Shown: in pieces, positions 27,724-36,697 of the stretch | How the letters are laid out: each line of letters begins with the position of its first letter | Position numbering within the stretch: position 1 is the first letter of the stretch | Translations under genes and position numbers: made by a program | NCBI GenBank assembly: GCA_021794095.1 | Contig: JAJYRN010000012.1 | Span: 29,405 to 93,404, forward strand | Reading direction: 5' to 3' | DNA: 64,000 nt | Origin: Acidobacteriota bacterium | Lineage (GTDB): Bacteria; Acidobacteriota; Holophagae; Holophagales; Holophagaceae | Notes under the pieces: generated by a model | Told to the model about the DNA's origin: nothing | What the model saw: only the letters and a program-made list of their open reading frames with translations | Databases searched by the model: none

Positions 27724-28344
27724 ATGACGGATCTTCGCAAGGCCCGGGAGGCCATGGTGCTGACCCAGATCGAGGCGCGGGGCGTTCGCGACCCACACGT
27801 GCTGTCGGCCATGAGGGAAGTTCCCCGGCACCGCTTCGCACCGCCCGCCTGCCTACCCGAGGCCCACGAGGACCACCCGCTGCCCATCGGCCGGGGGCAG
27901 ACAATCTCCCAGCCCTACATCGTGGCCTTCATGGCCGAGGCCCTGGAACTCTCGGGGACCGAGCGCGTGCTGGAAGTGGGTTCCGGAAGCGGCTATTTTG
28001 CGGCGGTGCTGGCCAGGCTGGCCCGGAAGGTGGTGGCCCTGGAACTGGAGCCCGAGCTGGCGGCCCGGTCGGCCGAGGTGCTGGCGAACCTTGGGATCCC
28101 CAACGTAGAGGTCCAGACCACCGATGGCGCGCAGGGCTGGCCCGAGGGTGCCCCCTACGACGCCATCGTACTCAGTTGCGCCGCCGGAACCGTGCCCGAG
28201 GCCCTGTGGCCGCAGCTTGCGCCCGGTGGCATCCTGCTGGCCCCCCTCGGAGCGCCCTGGGAAACCCAATGGCTGACGCGCTTCCGTGGGGGGCCGAGCC
28301 AGCCTGAGCGCCTGCTGCCCGTGGTCTTCGTGCCCCTGCGGTAG
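27724..28344 (+). CDS. pcm: Protein-L-isoaspartate O-methyltransferase
   Basis: A 206-residue PCMT, which methylates isoaspartyl residues in damaged proteins so that they can revert. Family motifs are LPIGRGQTISQPYIVAFM and the SAM site VLEVGSGSGYFAAVLA. ATG 27724 was chosen because GGAGG lies 5 nt upstream; a GTG at 27682 would add 14 residues that are not conserved in the family. Length matches the usual 205-215. Confidence 0.93.
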   Translation: MTDLRKAREAMVLTQIEARGVRDPHVLSAMREVPRHRFAPPACLPEAHEDHPLPIGRGQTISQPYIVAFMAEALELSGTERVLEVGSGSGYFAAVLARLARKVVALELEPELAARSAEVLANLGIPNVEVQTTDGAQGWPEGAPYDAIVLSCAAGTVPEALWPQLAPGGILLAPLGAPWETQWLTRFRGGPSQPERLLPVVFVPLR

Positions 28345-28382
28345 CGCGCGTTCCGGGTGCGCCAAGGCTGGACCTGCGCGGA

Positions 28383-28517
28383 ACCCAGAGGACACAGAGG
28401 CCTGCGGGTAGAAGGTTCCGCTGCTCGAAGCCTTCACGGTCCTCCTGGATCGAATGCCCCTTCTCGCGGCCATTCCGAACCTCTCCACTGGAGCGCCTTC
28501 CTCTGTGCCTTCTGTGG
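28383..28517. repeat. Imperfect inverted repeat of CACAGAGG type
   Basis: The arms ACCCAGAGGACACAGAGG (28383-28400) and CCTCTGTGCCTTCTGTGG (28500-28517) pair at 14 of 18 positions around a 99-nt centre; a further CCTGTGTTCTC follows at 28520-28530. The gap between pcm and the next convergent gene is otherwise empty. Sequences of this look recur in intergenic regions of several phyla, so this may be a non-autonomous repeat or its remnant. Confidence 0.5.
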
Positions 28518-28567
28518 CGCCCTGTGTTCTCGGCGTTCCAGCTTTTCGTTCTGCCTGTCGAATCAGC

Positions 28568-29071
28568 CTAGGCCGTTGTTGCCAGCAGATCTGGAATGCC
28601 TCGATGCCGGTCCAGAAAACGGAGGATGCCGGCGGTGTCCACTGCGGCGGGCAGGCCGGACCAGGGTTGAGAGGGCCGCAGCATGCCGAGCATGTCCTCC
28701 GGGCAGCCCACCTGCTCGTAGAGGTGCTCCACGCGCCGGGCCAGGAGGGGCAGGGTGGCCTCGGTGGCCAGGGCCTCGCGCAGGATGGCCAGGCGCCAGC
28801 GGTCCTGGGCGTGGGCCCAGCGGGCGCTGCCGGGACGGGGGGTCTTCCCGGCGGCCTCGGCACAGGCCTCCCAGAGGTGGGCTTCGAAGTCCCGGAGCCC
28901 GGGACCCTCCAGACCCCGCAGGGTGGCCAGGGCCGGTCCGTCGCCCTGGAAGGCCGACCAGGCCTGGATCTGCATGGGCTCGAGGAAGCCGAAATCGTAG
29001 CCCACGATGATGTCATCCCAACCGGGTTCGCCGAGGAAGGTACGGAAGGATTCGAGGGCATCGCGGGTCAT
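28568..29071 (-). CDS. Uncharacterised protein
   Basis: A 167-residue soluble protein I cannot assign. It is rich in Trp and Leu with an N-terminal segment WDDIIVGYDFGFLEPMQIQAW and mostly helical-looking sequence after it; no catalytic motif stands out. ATG 29071 has GAGG 5 nt upstream; a GTG at 29077 is an alternative. It lies 7 nt after the ureohydrolase gene, so it is the last gene of that operon. Codon use is like its neighbours. Confidence 0.7.
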   Translation of the reverse strand: MTRDALESFRTFLGEPGWDDIIVGYDFGFLEPMQIQAWSAFQGDGPALATLRGLEGPGLRDFEAHLWEACAEAAGKTPRPGSARWAHAQDRWRLAILREALATEATLPLLARRVEHLYEQVGCPEDMLGMLRPSQPWSGLPAAVDTAGILRFLDRHRGIPDLLATTA

Positions 29072-29078
29072 GGGCACC

Positions 29079-30017
29079 TCAGACGAGGAGATGAAGGGCC
29101 AGGTGGGCGGCCACGCGGGCGCTGGCCTCGCCGCCCTCGAGCTCCGGGGCCAGTTCCATCAGGTCGGCGCCCACCCAGGGGCGCGCCCAGGCGCGGGTGG
29201 CATGGACGAGGCGCAGGGCCTCGGCCAGGCTGAGGCCCCCAGGAACGGGTTCGGCCACGGCCGGGACGATCGCGGGGTCGAGGGCGTCCAGATCTACGCT
29301 CACGTAGGCGGGGCCTTCGCCCACGCGGGCCAGGTCCTCCATGAGCCGCATGGCCAGCAGGGGATCGCGGAGGTCCGCCGGTGTCCACATCCGCACCCCG
29401 GCCGCGCTGAGGAAGGCGAGTTCGTCCTCATCGAAGCGAGGGGCCCGCAGGCCGGCCTGGACCGTGCGATCCGGATCCAGGAGGCCGTCCTCCAGCGCTT
29501 GGCGGACCCAGGTGCCGTGGTGGAGGTCGGTGCCCCAGGCGGCGCCATCGGCGGCATCGGGGTGGGCGTCCAGGTGGAGGAGGCCCAGAGGCCCGTGGTG
29601 GCAGGACAGGGCCCGCAGGGCGCCGAGGGTCATGGCATGGTCGCCGCCCAGCAGGAGCGTGCGGCAACCGAAGGCGGCCCAGGCGCCCACCGTGGTCTGG
29701 ATCGCCTCCAGGGCCTCCTTCAGGGAGAAGGGCAGGGTGGGGATGTTGCCACCGTCCAGCCAGCCCTCCGCGGCCGCAGGGCCCAGGGGCTCACGGCCCT
29801 CGCGCAGGCGCTGGGGCATGGGCCGGGTGCCCAGCCCCATGGAGGCGGCCCGGAGGGCCCAGGGGCCCAGGCGCGCGCCGGGCCGGTGGAGGACGCCGGC
29901 ATCGCAGGGCACGCCGAGGACCACGCCCGCGGCGGCGCAGGGCTCGAGCGCCACGGGCAGGCCCAGGAAGGGGGTCAGACCCGTGCGGAGGCAGCCCATC
30001 AAGGTTTCAGCGGACAT
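29079..30017 (-). CDS. Arginase/agmatinase-family ureohydrolase
   Basis: A 312-residue ureohydrolase of the arginase/agmatinase/formiminoglutamase superfamily, which hydrolyses guanidino groups to urea or formamide using two Mn ions. Metal ligands are in LLGGDHAMT, LHLDAHPDAAD and VSVDLDALDP, all intact. GGAGG lies 4 nt before the ATG. The start overlaps the end of the acyltransferase gene by 19 nt. The exact substrate (arginine, agmatine, formiminoglutamate or another) cannot be decided from motifs. Confidence 0.9.
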   Translation of the reverse strand: MSAETLMGCLRTGLTPFLGLPVALEPCAAAGVVLGVPCDAGVLHRPGARLGPWALRAASMGLGTRPMPQRLREGREPLGPAAAEGWLDGGNIPTLPFSLKEALEAIQTTVGAWAAFGCRTLLLGGDHAMTLGALRALSCHHGPLGLLHLDAHPDAADGAAWGTDLHHGTWVRQALEDGLLDPDRTVQAGLRAPRFDEDELAFLSAAGVRMWTPADLRDPLLAMRLMEDLARVGEGPAYVSVDLDALDPAIVPAVAEPVPGGLSLAEALRLVHATRAWARPWVGADLMELAPELEGGEASARVAAHLALHLLV

Positions 30018-30685
30018 GGAACCTCCGGTGCGAGCGCAGTTCGGAAGGCGGCAACCCAGGTGGCGGGATTGGGGAAATCGGCGGGATGCAGCGGCGCCAG
30101 AGCCTCCACCGTCACCGGCGTACGGGTGGCCAGGAGCGTCCGGAGGTGGGGCAGCAGGGTCTCGTCGCCGGTCCAGGGGTAGTGGGGGGCCGGGCTGCTG
30201 AGGCGCAGGGGTTGGGCGGGCAGGCCCAGGGCGTGGGCCGCTCGCAGGCCACCCTTGTAGAAGGGGGCAAGGCGATCCCCCCGCGTGGTGGTGCCCTCGG
30301 GGAAGAGGAGCATGGGTCGGCCCGTACGGAGCGATCCCGTGAAGGCCGCCAGGGCCGAGGCCCGGCTGGCGGGATCCTCGCGGTCCACGAAGTGCAGGCC
30401 TGATTTTCGCGCCCAGCCTCCGATCAGGGGATAACCCGTGACCTCGCCCTTGGCCACGGTGCCCATGGGGCGGAGACTCATGAGGACGACCGGATCCACC
30501 CAGCTCAGATGGTTGGCCACCCAGAGGGGGAGATCCCTGCGGAGCTGGCCGCGCACCTCGAGGTCCACGCCCAGGGCCGGCAGCAGGCGTTTGGCCCAGC
30601 GGTGCAGGCCGGATTGCGGCTCGGCGCCCGCCGCCAGGCGGGGGAGCAGCGTGAACGTGGGCCAGAGGACGCCCGCCCAGGACAT
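29999..30685 (-). CDS. plsC: 1-acyl-glycerol-3-phosphate acyltransferase family protein
   Basis: A 228-residue PlsC-like acyltransferase, expected at the inner membrane. The catalytic HX4D motif is in VANHLSWVDPV and the substrate-binding motif in LLFPEGTTTRGD. A hydrophobic N terminus supports membrane contact. It may make phosphatidic acid or act on another lipid such as ornithine lipids. The ATG shares one base with the GNAT stop (TGATG), so translation is coupled. Confidence 0.87.
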   Translation of the reverse strand: MSWAGVLWPTFTLLPRLAAGAEPQSGLHRWAKRLLPALGVDLEVRGQLRRDLPLWVANHLSWVDPVVLMSLRPMGTVAKGEVTGYPLIGGWARKSGLHFVDREDPASRASALAAFTGSLRTGRPMLLFPEGTTTRGDRLAPFYKGGLRAAHALGLPAQPLRLSSPAPHYPWTGDETLLPHLRTLLATRTPVTVEALAPLHPADFPNPATWVAAFRTALAPEVPCPLKP

Positions 30686-31221
30686 CAGGACACCAGCTTG
30701 AGGCGGGTGTAGCGGGCCCGGACCCGCTCCAGGTCGTCCCTGGTGATGACGGACCAGAGCCGCACGTCGCCGGGGCCGTAGAAATCGCGGACCTCCTCCA
30801 CCACCCGGGCGCCCAGGGCATTGTGGATGCTGCGGGCGTCGGTGTTGTCCGGCTCTACGAGGAAGCGGCACTCCTCCACCTCCTCTTGCACCAGCTTGGC
30901 CACCATGGCGCGAATGAGCAGGACGTTCACCCGGGTTTTCTGGTAGTCGGGATGCACGGCCAGGGTGGCGCAGTAGGCGATCCGCCCCTTGGCGAAGTTG
31001 AGGACGTAGCCCACGGGCCGGTCGCCGTCCAGGACAAGGAAGCACCAGTCGCGATAAAGCTCCGTGCAGAGCCGCAGGTAGTGCGGACAGAGCTCGCCGC
31101 TGCCGTCTTCCCGCCAGATCTCGGCCTCGAGGCGGCGCAGGTGACGGAAATCGTCGCTGGTGAGGGGGCGCACCGTGTAGCGCGAACCCTCGGGGTGGGG
31201 GGGTAGGGACTGGATGCTCAT
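30685..31221 (-). CDS. GNAT-family N-acetyltransferase
   Basis: A 178-residue GNAT-fold protein. The central strand-loop-helix LAVHPDYQKTRVNVLLIRAM corresponds to the acetyl-CoA pyrophosphate loop, though the usual Q/R-x-x-G-x-G/A glycines are replaced, and FLVEPDNTDARSIHNALGARVV follows as in motif B. GGAGG lies 6 nt before the ATG. First gene of a four-gene operon with the acyltransferase; transfer of an amino-acid or lipid acyl group is conceivable but unproven. Confidence 0.8.
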   Translation of the reverse strand: MSIQSLPPHPEGSRYTVRPLTSDDFRHLRRLEAEIWREDGSGELCPHYLRLCTELYRDWCFLVLDGDRPVGYVLNFAKGRIAYCATLAVHPDYQKTRVNVLLIRAMVAKLVQEEVEECRFLVEPDNTDARSIHNALGARVVEEVRDFYGPGDVRLWSVITRDDLERVRARYTRLKLVS

Positions 31222-31425
31222 GGTGGGCCTCCCGGTGTGGTACCAGGGTCGGCCGTGGCCATGACAGGCCCGTGGCGCGCCGGGGAAATCCTCGACAACA
31301 GGCCGGTACGGCGCTGTGACGGAGGTCGGCCGTCCCCGGGTGTCACCCTTGCCGGGACTGTCAAGATCGGTCCGCGGCATGACCGCCGCGTGGCGCGGGG
31401 GGAACTTCCCGGTGATATTCGAAGC

Positions 31426-32421
31426 TCAGAAGTAGGGTGCCACCAGCTTGAGGAAACCGCCCGCCAGCAGGGCGCTGACGGGAATCGTGAGAACCCAGGC
31501 CACGACCATGTTTCCGGCGATGCCCCAGCGCACGGCGGAAACATTGGTGCTGGTGCCCACGCCCATGATGGAGCCGGCGATGACGTGGGTGGTGCTCACG
31601 GGGATGCCCGCGTGCGCCGCGCCCAGGATGACGATGGCCGAGGCGGTCTCGGCCGCGAAGCCATGGATCGGGCGGAGTTTCACGATCTTGGTGCCCATGG
31701 TCTTGATGATCTTCCAGCCACCGGACATGGTGCCGAAGCCCATGGCCATGGCACAGGCGAGCTTGACCCAGATGGGAACGGCCACATGGCTCCCCGTGGA
31801 TTCGAGCTTGCCATAGGTGATGAGGGCCAACGCGATGATGCCCATGGATTTCTGGGCATCGTTGGTGCCGTGGGCGAAGGCCATGGAGGCGGCGGAAAGC
31901 AGCTGGTATTTCCGGAAGGCTTGGTTCACGCGCTGTCCGATCATGCGACGGCAGATCCATAGCAACGCGAGAATGAGGGCTCCGGCGATGAAGAAGCCGA
32001 GGATGGGGGAGATCACCAGGAAGGTGGCGACCTCCTCCAGTTTGGCCGTGTGGAGCGCGGTCATGCCGGCATGGGCCACCACGGCTCCCGCGAGACCTCC
32101 CACCAGGGCGTGGCTGGAGCTGGACGGGATACCGAACCACCAGGTGATGAGGTTCCAGACGATGGCCGCCAGCAGGGCGGCGACGACCACGGCCGGGACC
32201 ACCAGGCTGCTGTCGGCGATGCCCTTGGCGATGGTGGAGGCGACTTCCACCCCCATGAGCGCGCCGCCGAAGTTGAGGACACCGGCCATCAGAACGGCGT
32301 TCCGCGCGGACAGAACGCCCGTCGAGACGACGGTGGCGATGGCGTTGGCCGTGTCATGGAATCCGTTGATGTAGTCGAAGACCAGGGCCAGGCAGACGAT
32401 GATGACCAGGGTGAGGAGCAT
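31426..32421 (-). CDS. pit: Low-affinity inorganic phosphate transporter, PiT family
   Basis: A 331-residue inner-membrane transporter with about ten hydrophobic segments. Both halves carry the PiT signature: GFHDTANAIATVVSTG near the N terminus and AHGTNDAQKSMGII in the middle. It moves phosphate, usually as a metal-phosphate complex, with protons. It lies 7 nt after the DUF47 gene, its usual partner, and is part of the phosphate block. The upstream 204 bases (31222-31425) between it and the GNAT gene hold no other gene. Confidence 0.94.
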   Translation of the reverse strand: MLLTLVIIVCLALVFDYINGFHDTANAIATVVSTGVLSARNAVLMAGVLNFGGALMGVEVASTIAKGIADSSLVVPAVVVAALLAAIVWNLITWWFGIPSSSSHALVGGLAGAVVAHAGMTALHTAKLEEVATFLVISPILGFFIAGALILALLWICRRMIGQRVNQAFRKYQLLSAASMAFAHGTNDAQKSMGIIALALITYGKLESTGSHVAVPIWVKLACAMAMGFGTMSGGWKIIKTMGTKIVKLRPIHGFAAETASAIVILGAAHAGIPVSTTHVIAGSIMGVGTSTNVSAVRWGIAGNMVVAWVLTIPVSALLAGGFLKLVAPYF

Positions 32422-32428
32422 GGAATCC

Positions 32429-33076
32429 TCAGGCGTTCTTCATGACCGTGGAGCCCACCACCTTGGCCACCAGCTCGACTTTGTCGGTGGCATCCTCCAC
32501 CTGCTCCAGGATCTCCTTCCACTTGATCAGCTCGATGGGATCCTTCGGATCCTCGAAGATCTCAGCGAGGGCCGCGTGGTAGATGGAATCAGCCTTGTTC
32601 TCCAAGCTGTGAACACGCCGGATCCGGTCCCGGATCTCCTTGGCGTTGGACATGTTCCGCAGGGAGCGCACGAGGTGGAGCAGTTCGCCGCAGCCCTCCA
32701 CGAGGATGGAGCTGATTTCCATGACGGCGGGCTTCACGGTGGCGATGCGGTAGAGGATGAACCGTTCGCACACGGCGTGAATCCGGTCTACCACATCGTC
32801 AATGGCATGGGCCAGGTGGAGGATGTCCTCCCGCTCGATGGGGGTGACGAAGGTGTGGTTGAGGCGGTCCACGATCTCGTGGGTGAGGTCATCGCCGGTG
32901 TGCTCGAAATCCTTCATCTGCCGGCGCAGCTCTGCGAATCGGGCCGGGTCGCCGGTCCGGATTTCCCGGTCGAAGAGCTGAGCCGCCTGGTACGCGTTGC
33001 CCGTGGCGGATTCGAGCAGGTCGAAAAAGACCATTTCATGGGGTTTCAACCAGCGCATCAATGCGTTCATGGACAT
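32429..33076 (-). CDS. DUF47/PhoU-like Pit accessory protein
   Basis: A 215-residue all-helical protein of the DUF47 (Pit accessory, PhoU-like) family. Typical segments are FEHTGDDLTHEIVDRL, TPIEREDILHLAHAIDDVVD and LENKADSIYHAAL. Members regulate the adjacent Pit transporter. ATG 33076 was chosen because GGAG lies 5 nt upstream; a TTG at 33103 would extend it. The gene diverges from phoR with a Pho-box-like site between them. Confidence 0.92.
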   Translation of the reverse strand: MSMNALMRWLKPHEMVFFDLLESATGNAYQAAQLFDREIRTGDPARFAELRRQMKDFEHTGDDLTHEIVDRLNHTFVTPIEREDILHLAHAIDDVVDRIHAVCERFILYRIATVKPAVMEISSILVEGCGELLHLVRSLRNMSNAKEIRDRIRRVHSLENKADSIYHAALAEIFEDPKDPIELIKWKEILEQVEDATDKVELVAKVVGSTVMKNA

Positions 33077-33119
33077 GGCGGCTCCGGCAAGTACTGCTTC
33101 CAATGTAGCTGGAGCCGCT

Positions 33120-33137
33120 CTGTGACCGGAGCGTAAA
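33120..33137 (+). promoter_or_regulatory. Candidate Pho box between DUF47-pit and phoR
   Basis: CTGTGAC-CGGA-GCGTAAA consists of two heptamers 4 nt apart, the spacing of PhoB half sites (E. coli CTGTCAT-N4-CTGTCAT). The first heptamer is good, the second weak. It lies 53 bp upstream of phoR and 44 bp upstream of the DUF47 start codon, so it could serve either or both. Confidence 0.4.
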
Positions 33138-33189
33138 TTGAGCGTGCGCCGCTGTCCGGGGACCGGCCTCCGGTGTAAGGTCGAAGCCC

Positions 33190-34527
33190 ATGGGACAACG
33201 CCCTTCCAGGAACAGCGATCCAGGATTGCCGGCCTTCTTGGGGCGGGCGCTGCTTTCGCTATGCGCCATGCTGTTCCTGGGGGTGGGGCTCGGGATGACT
33301 CTGCGCCACGGCCTGTCCTCCCTCTGGGTGCTCGGGCTGATCGTCACCCTGGCGTGGCTGGTGGTGCTCATGGCCCGGTGGCAGGTGCGGTTGGTGGCGG
33401 AGCCCCTGGGACAGCTGCTGAACGAGGCGCGGCCCATGGCCATCGCGGATCTTCCCGGTGCGTGGTCCGCCTTGGAACAGGAGAACCTCGATCTGAAGGA
33501 ACGGGCCGACCGGGAAGATCAGTTGCTGCGCAGCATCATGACTCGGCTGGAAGAAGGACTACTCCTGTTCGGGGCCGAAGGCAGCCTGGAGATCTTCAAC
33601 CCGGCGGCTCAGCGCCTTCTGGGCCTGGGTGCTCCGCTGGCCCAGGGCATGTTCCCGCCGGCGGTGTTCCAGGATCCTGAAAGCCCCGTCGCCCTTCAGC
33701 GGGCCTACTTGGGCGTACCCTCCGAATGGCGCCTGAGCCGGGCTGCGCGGATTCTCCGGGCCCGGGCCATCCCCTTCGCGCCCTCCGGCGCTGTGGCGGG
33801 AGTCCTGCTCACCCTCGACGACATCACCCGTCAAGAGGCCCTGGAGACCACGCGGCAGAAGTTCATCTCGAATGTGAGCCATGAGCTGAAGACGCCGGTG
33901 ACCGCGATCCGCATCGCTGCCGAAAACCTCCAGGAAGAGCGCCTTTCGGAGGCTGGTCAGGCCAATGCCCAGGCCTTGCTCCGCTCGGTGGATCGCCTGG
34001 CCCTGCTGCTGGGCGACCTGTCGGAGCTGAGCCGCATTGAAAGCGGAGCCCTGCGGCTGGCGCCCGAGCAGGTGGATCTGGATGGCTTCGTGGCCTCGCT
34101 GCGGGAGGATTTCGAGGTCCGGCATGGCGCCTCGGGCGTCCACCTGGACCTCCAATGGGCCGGCCCCGCCGGGACCAGTGTGGTGGTGGACCCCCTCCGC
34201 CTCAGCCAGATCCTGGAGAACCTGGTCTCCAATGCCGTGAAGTTCAGCCCGCCGGGCGGCACGGTGACCGTGCGGGCGGAACGGACGGACCGCGACCTGC
34301 AATGGGAGGTCGCCGATGCAGGCCCCGGCATTCCCGAGGCTGAACAGGCGCGGATCTTCGAACGGTTCTACCGGGCCCAGGCCGCCAAAGCCAAGCCAGG
34401 CACGGGTCTCGGTTTGGCCATCGTCAAACACCTGTGTCGTCTGATGGGTGGCGAAGTGACCGTGGAGAGCCACCCCGGTGAAGGCGCCTGCTTCCGCGTC
34501 GTGCTTCCCCTCCAGCCCTCCCGATGA
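33190..34527 (+). CDS. phoR: Phosphate-regulon sensor histidine kinase PhoR
   Basis: A 445-residue membrane histidine kinase: two close TM segments (about 20-62) with almost no periplasmic loop, a PAS domain (about 110-215), HisKA with the phospho-acceptor in FISNVSHELKTPVTAI, and HATPase_c with NLVSNAVKFSPPGG, DAGPGIP and GTGLGLAIV. This layout is that of PhoR, which senses the state of the Pst transporter via PhoU. It converges on phoB, with only 8 nt between the stop codons, rather than forming the usual phoBR operon. Confidence 0.88.
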   Translation: MGQRPSRNSDPGLPAFLGRALLSLCAMLFLGVGLGMTLRHGLSSLWVLGLIVTLAWLVVLMARWQVRLVAEPLGQLLNEARPMAIADLPGAWSALEQENLDLKERADREDQLLRSIMTRLEEGLLLFGAEGSLEIFNPAAQRLLGLGAPLAQGMFPPAVFQDPESPVALQRAYLGVPSEWRLSRAARILRARAIPFAPSGAVAGVLLTLDDITRQEALETTRQKFISNVSHELKTPVTAIRIAAENLQEERLSEAGQANAQALLRSVDRLALLLGDLSELSRIESGALRLAPEQVDLDGFVASLREDFEVRHGASGVHLDLQWAGPAGTSVVVDPLRLSQILENLVSNAVKFSPPGGTVTVRAERTDRDLQWEVADAGPGIPEAEQARIFERFYRAQAAKAKPGTGLGLAIVKHLCRLMGGEVTVESHPGEGACFRVVLPLQPSR

Positions 34528-34535
34528 GCTGAAGC

Positions 34536-35246
34536 TCACGCGCCCGAGGGCCCTCCCAGCCGGTAACCCACGCCGACCAGGGTTTCGATATGGGTCGCGG
34601 CGGTCTCGCCCAGCTTGGCGCGCACCCGCCGCACGTGGGCATCAATGGTGCGGCTCTCGCCCAGGTACTCGAGTCCCCACACCTGCTGGAGAATCTTCTC
34701 CCGTGTGAGCACCCGGCGGGGATTCTTCAGGAAATACACCAGCAGCTCGAACTCCCGGCGGGTGAGGTCCACCAGCTGGCCATCCACCCGGGCCGTATGC
34801 ATGTCCAGGTCCACGGTGATGGGGCCGAAGCCGAGCTGCGCGGGCGCCTCTGAGATACCGGCGGGGGTCGCGCGGCGCAGGATGGCGCGGAGTCGGGCCG
34901 CCAGCTCCCGGGCGGAAAAAGGCTTGGAAATGTAGTCGTCCGCCCCCAGCTCGAGGCCCAGCACCCGGTCAATCTCCTCGCTGCGCGCCGTCACCAGCAG
35001 TACGGGCAGGCTCTTGTGGGCCGGATCCTGGCGGATGGCCCGTAGAACGTCCAGGCCATCCATGTCCGGCAGGCTGAGGTCCAGGAGGGCCGCATCCAGC
35101 CGGGCGCCCTTGGCGGCGTCCGCCAGGGCCTGGAGGGCTTCCTGCCCGGTGCCCACGGAGGATACCCCGAAGCCCTCCCGGCGAAGGTGCTGCTCCAGCC
35201 CCAGGCGGATGTCGGCATCGTCTTCGAGCAGGAGGAGCTGGGGCAT
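34536..35246 (-). CDS. phoB: Phosphate-regulon response regulator PhoB
   Basis: A 236-residue OmpR/PhoB-type regulator. The receiver has LLLEDDADIR, phospho-acceptor Asp in AALLDLSLPDMDG, the switch threonine in LLVTARSEE and the lysine in YISKPFSARE. The C-terminal winged helix ends with SRTIDAHVRRVRAKLG (recognition helix) and GVGYRLGG. It follows phoU by 3 nt as the last gene of the pst operon. The PhoB identity rests on the context and on the convergent phoR. Confidence 0.92.
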   Translation of the reverse strand: MPQLLLLEDDADIRLGLEQHLRREGFGVSSVGTGQEALQALADAAKGARLDAALLDLSLPDMDGLDVLRAIRQDPAHKSLPVLLVTARSEEIDRVLGLELGADDYISKPFSARELAARLRAILRRATPAGISEAPAQLGFGPITVDLDMHTARVDGQLVDLTRREFELLVYFLKNPRRVLTREKILQQVWGLEYLGESRTIDAHVRRVRAKLGETAATHIETLVGVGYRLGGPSGA

Positions 35247-35249
35247 GGG

Positions 35250-35915
35250 CTATTCCTCGTGATTTCCCCGCAGGTACGGATGCTTGGCGCTCCGTCCCTC
35301 CAGGATGTAGAGCACTTCCTCGGCGATGTTCGTGGCCTGGTCGGCGATGCGCTCCCAGTTCTTGATGACCAGGATGAGATGGCTTGCCCGCTCGATGCAG
35401 AGGGGATCCGCCAGCATCAGGCGCAGAAGGTCACGGTAGATCTGGCCGTACAGCTCATCCACCGCGTCATCGCTCTGGATGACGGCCTGGGCGAGGGCCG
35501 CGTCATGGCCCACGAAGGCATCCACCGCCCGGCGGATCATGCTGCGGGTCTGCGCGCCCAGTTGCTCGAGGGAATCCCCCGACAGGATGGGTGGATGCAC
35601 GAAGGTGGCCCGGCGGGCGATGTTGCAGCAGTGGTCGCCGACGCGCTCCAGCTCCGGAACGATCTTCAGGCTGGAGGCGATGAGGCGGAGATCCCGGGCC
35701 GCAGGGGCATGCAGGGCCAGCAGGTCAATGCAGAGCTGGTCCAGCTTGAGTTCCCATTCATCCATCTGCCGGTCCAGCACGCGCACCTGCTCCGCCTTGG
35801 CGGAAGAGCGCTCCGTGAGGGCCTGGATGGTCAGCTCAATCATCTCCTCCGCCACGCCGGCCATCACCATGATGCCGTCGCGCAGGTTCTTCAGTTCCGT
35901 CTCGAAGGAACGCAT
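35250..35915 (-). CDS. phoU: Phosphate-specific transport regulator PhoU
   Basis: A 221-residue PhoU with two three-helix bundles. Metal-binding type E/D-x-x-x-D segments are visible in LERVGDHCCNIARRA and NWERIADQATNIAEEV, one in each half. PhoU links the Pst transporter to PhoR and represses the regulon when phosphate is plentiful. Its ATG shares a base with the pstB stop, so it is translationally coupled. Confidence 0.95.
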   Translation of the reverse strand: MRSFETELKNLRDGIMVMAGVAEEMIELTIQALTERSSAKAEQVRVLDRQMDEWELKLDQLCIDLLALHAPAARDLRLIASSLKIVPELERVGDHCCNIARRATFVHPPILSGDSLEQLGAQTRSMIRRAVDAFVGHDAALAQAVIQSDDAVDELYGQIYRDLLRLMLADPLCIERASHLILVIKNWERIADQATNIAEEVLYILEGRSAKHPYLRGNHEE

Positions 35916-36697
35916 CAGCCAAACCTCCCCGTGATGTAATCCTCGGTCATCCGTTCCCTCGGTGTGGTGAAGATGCGCTCGGTCAGATCCATTTCGATCA
36001 GTTTCCCGAGCCAGAAGAACGCAGTGTAGTCGCTCACCCGCGCGGCCTGCTGCATGTTGTGGGTGACGATGACGATGGTGAGATTCTCCTTCAATTCGCC
36101 GATGAGATCCTCGATCTTGGCGGTGGCGATCGGGTCGAGGGCGGAGCAGGGCTCGTCCATCAGCAGAACTTCGGGGTTCACGGCTAGGGCCCGGGCGATG
36201 CAGAGCCGCTGCTGCTGGCCCCCGCTCATGCCGGTGGCGCTCTCCTTGAGGCGGTCCTTGACTTCGTCCCAGAGGGCGGACTTGCGCAGGGCATCCTCCA
36301 CCAGGCCATCCAGGGTGGCCCGGTCCCGGACGCCGAAGAGCCGGGGCCCGAAGGCGACGTTCTCGTAGATGGACTTGGGGAAGGGGTTCGGCTTCTGGAA
36401 GACCATGCCGACCCGCCGGCGGAGATCCACCTGGTCAATGCCTCCCCGGTAGATGTCCACCCCGTCCATGGCCATCTGGCCACTCACCTGGACCGCGCTG
36501 GAAACTTCGTGGATGCGGTTGAAGCATTTCAGGAAGGTGCTTTTCCCGCAGCCGCTCGGGCCGATGATGGCGGTGACCCGCTCCGCGTGGATGTCCATGG
36601 AAAGACCATCCAGCACCTTCTTTTCGCCATAGCGGAAATCCAGGTTCCGCACGGACAGCTTGACGGGCTTGGTTTCGGGGGTCTGGGGACTGAGCAT
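35915..36697 (-). CDS. pstB: Phosphate ABC transporter ATP-binding protein PstB
   Basis: A 260-residue ABC ATPase. Walker A is GPSGCGKST, the signature [15 protein letters not shown], Walker [14 protein letters not shown], and the H loop [21 protein letters not shown] is characteristic of PstB. The ATG shares one base with the pstA stop (TGATG). It powers high-affinity phosphate import with PstC, PstA and PstS. Confidence 0.97.
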   Translation of the reverse strand: MLSPQTPETKPVKLSVRNLDFRYGEKKVLDGLSMDIHAERVTAIIGPSGCGKSTFLKCFNRIHEVSSAVQVSGQMAMDGVDIYRGGIDQVDLRRRVGMVFQKPNPFPKSIYENVAFGPRLFGVRDRATLDGLVEDALRKSALWDEVKDRLKESATGMSGGQQQRLCIARALAVNPEVLLMDEPCSALDPIATAKIEDLIGELKENLTIVIVTHNMQQAARVSDYTAFFWLGKLIEMDLTERIFTTPRERMTEDYITGRFG

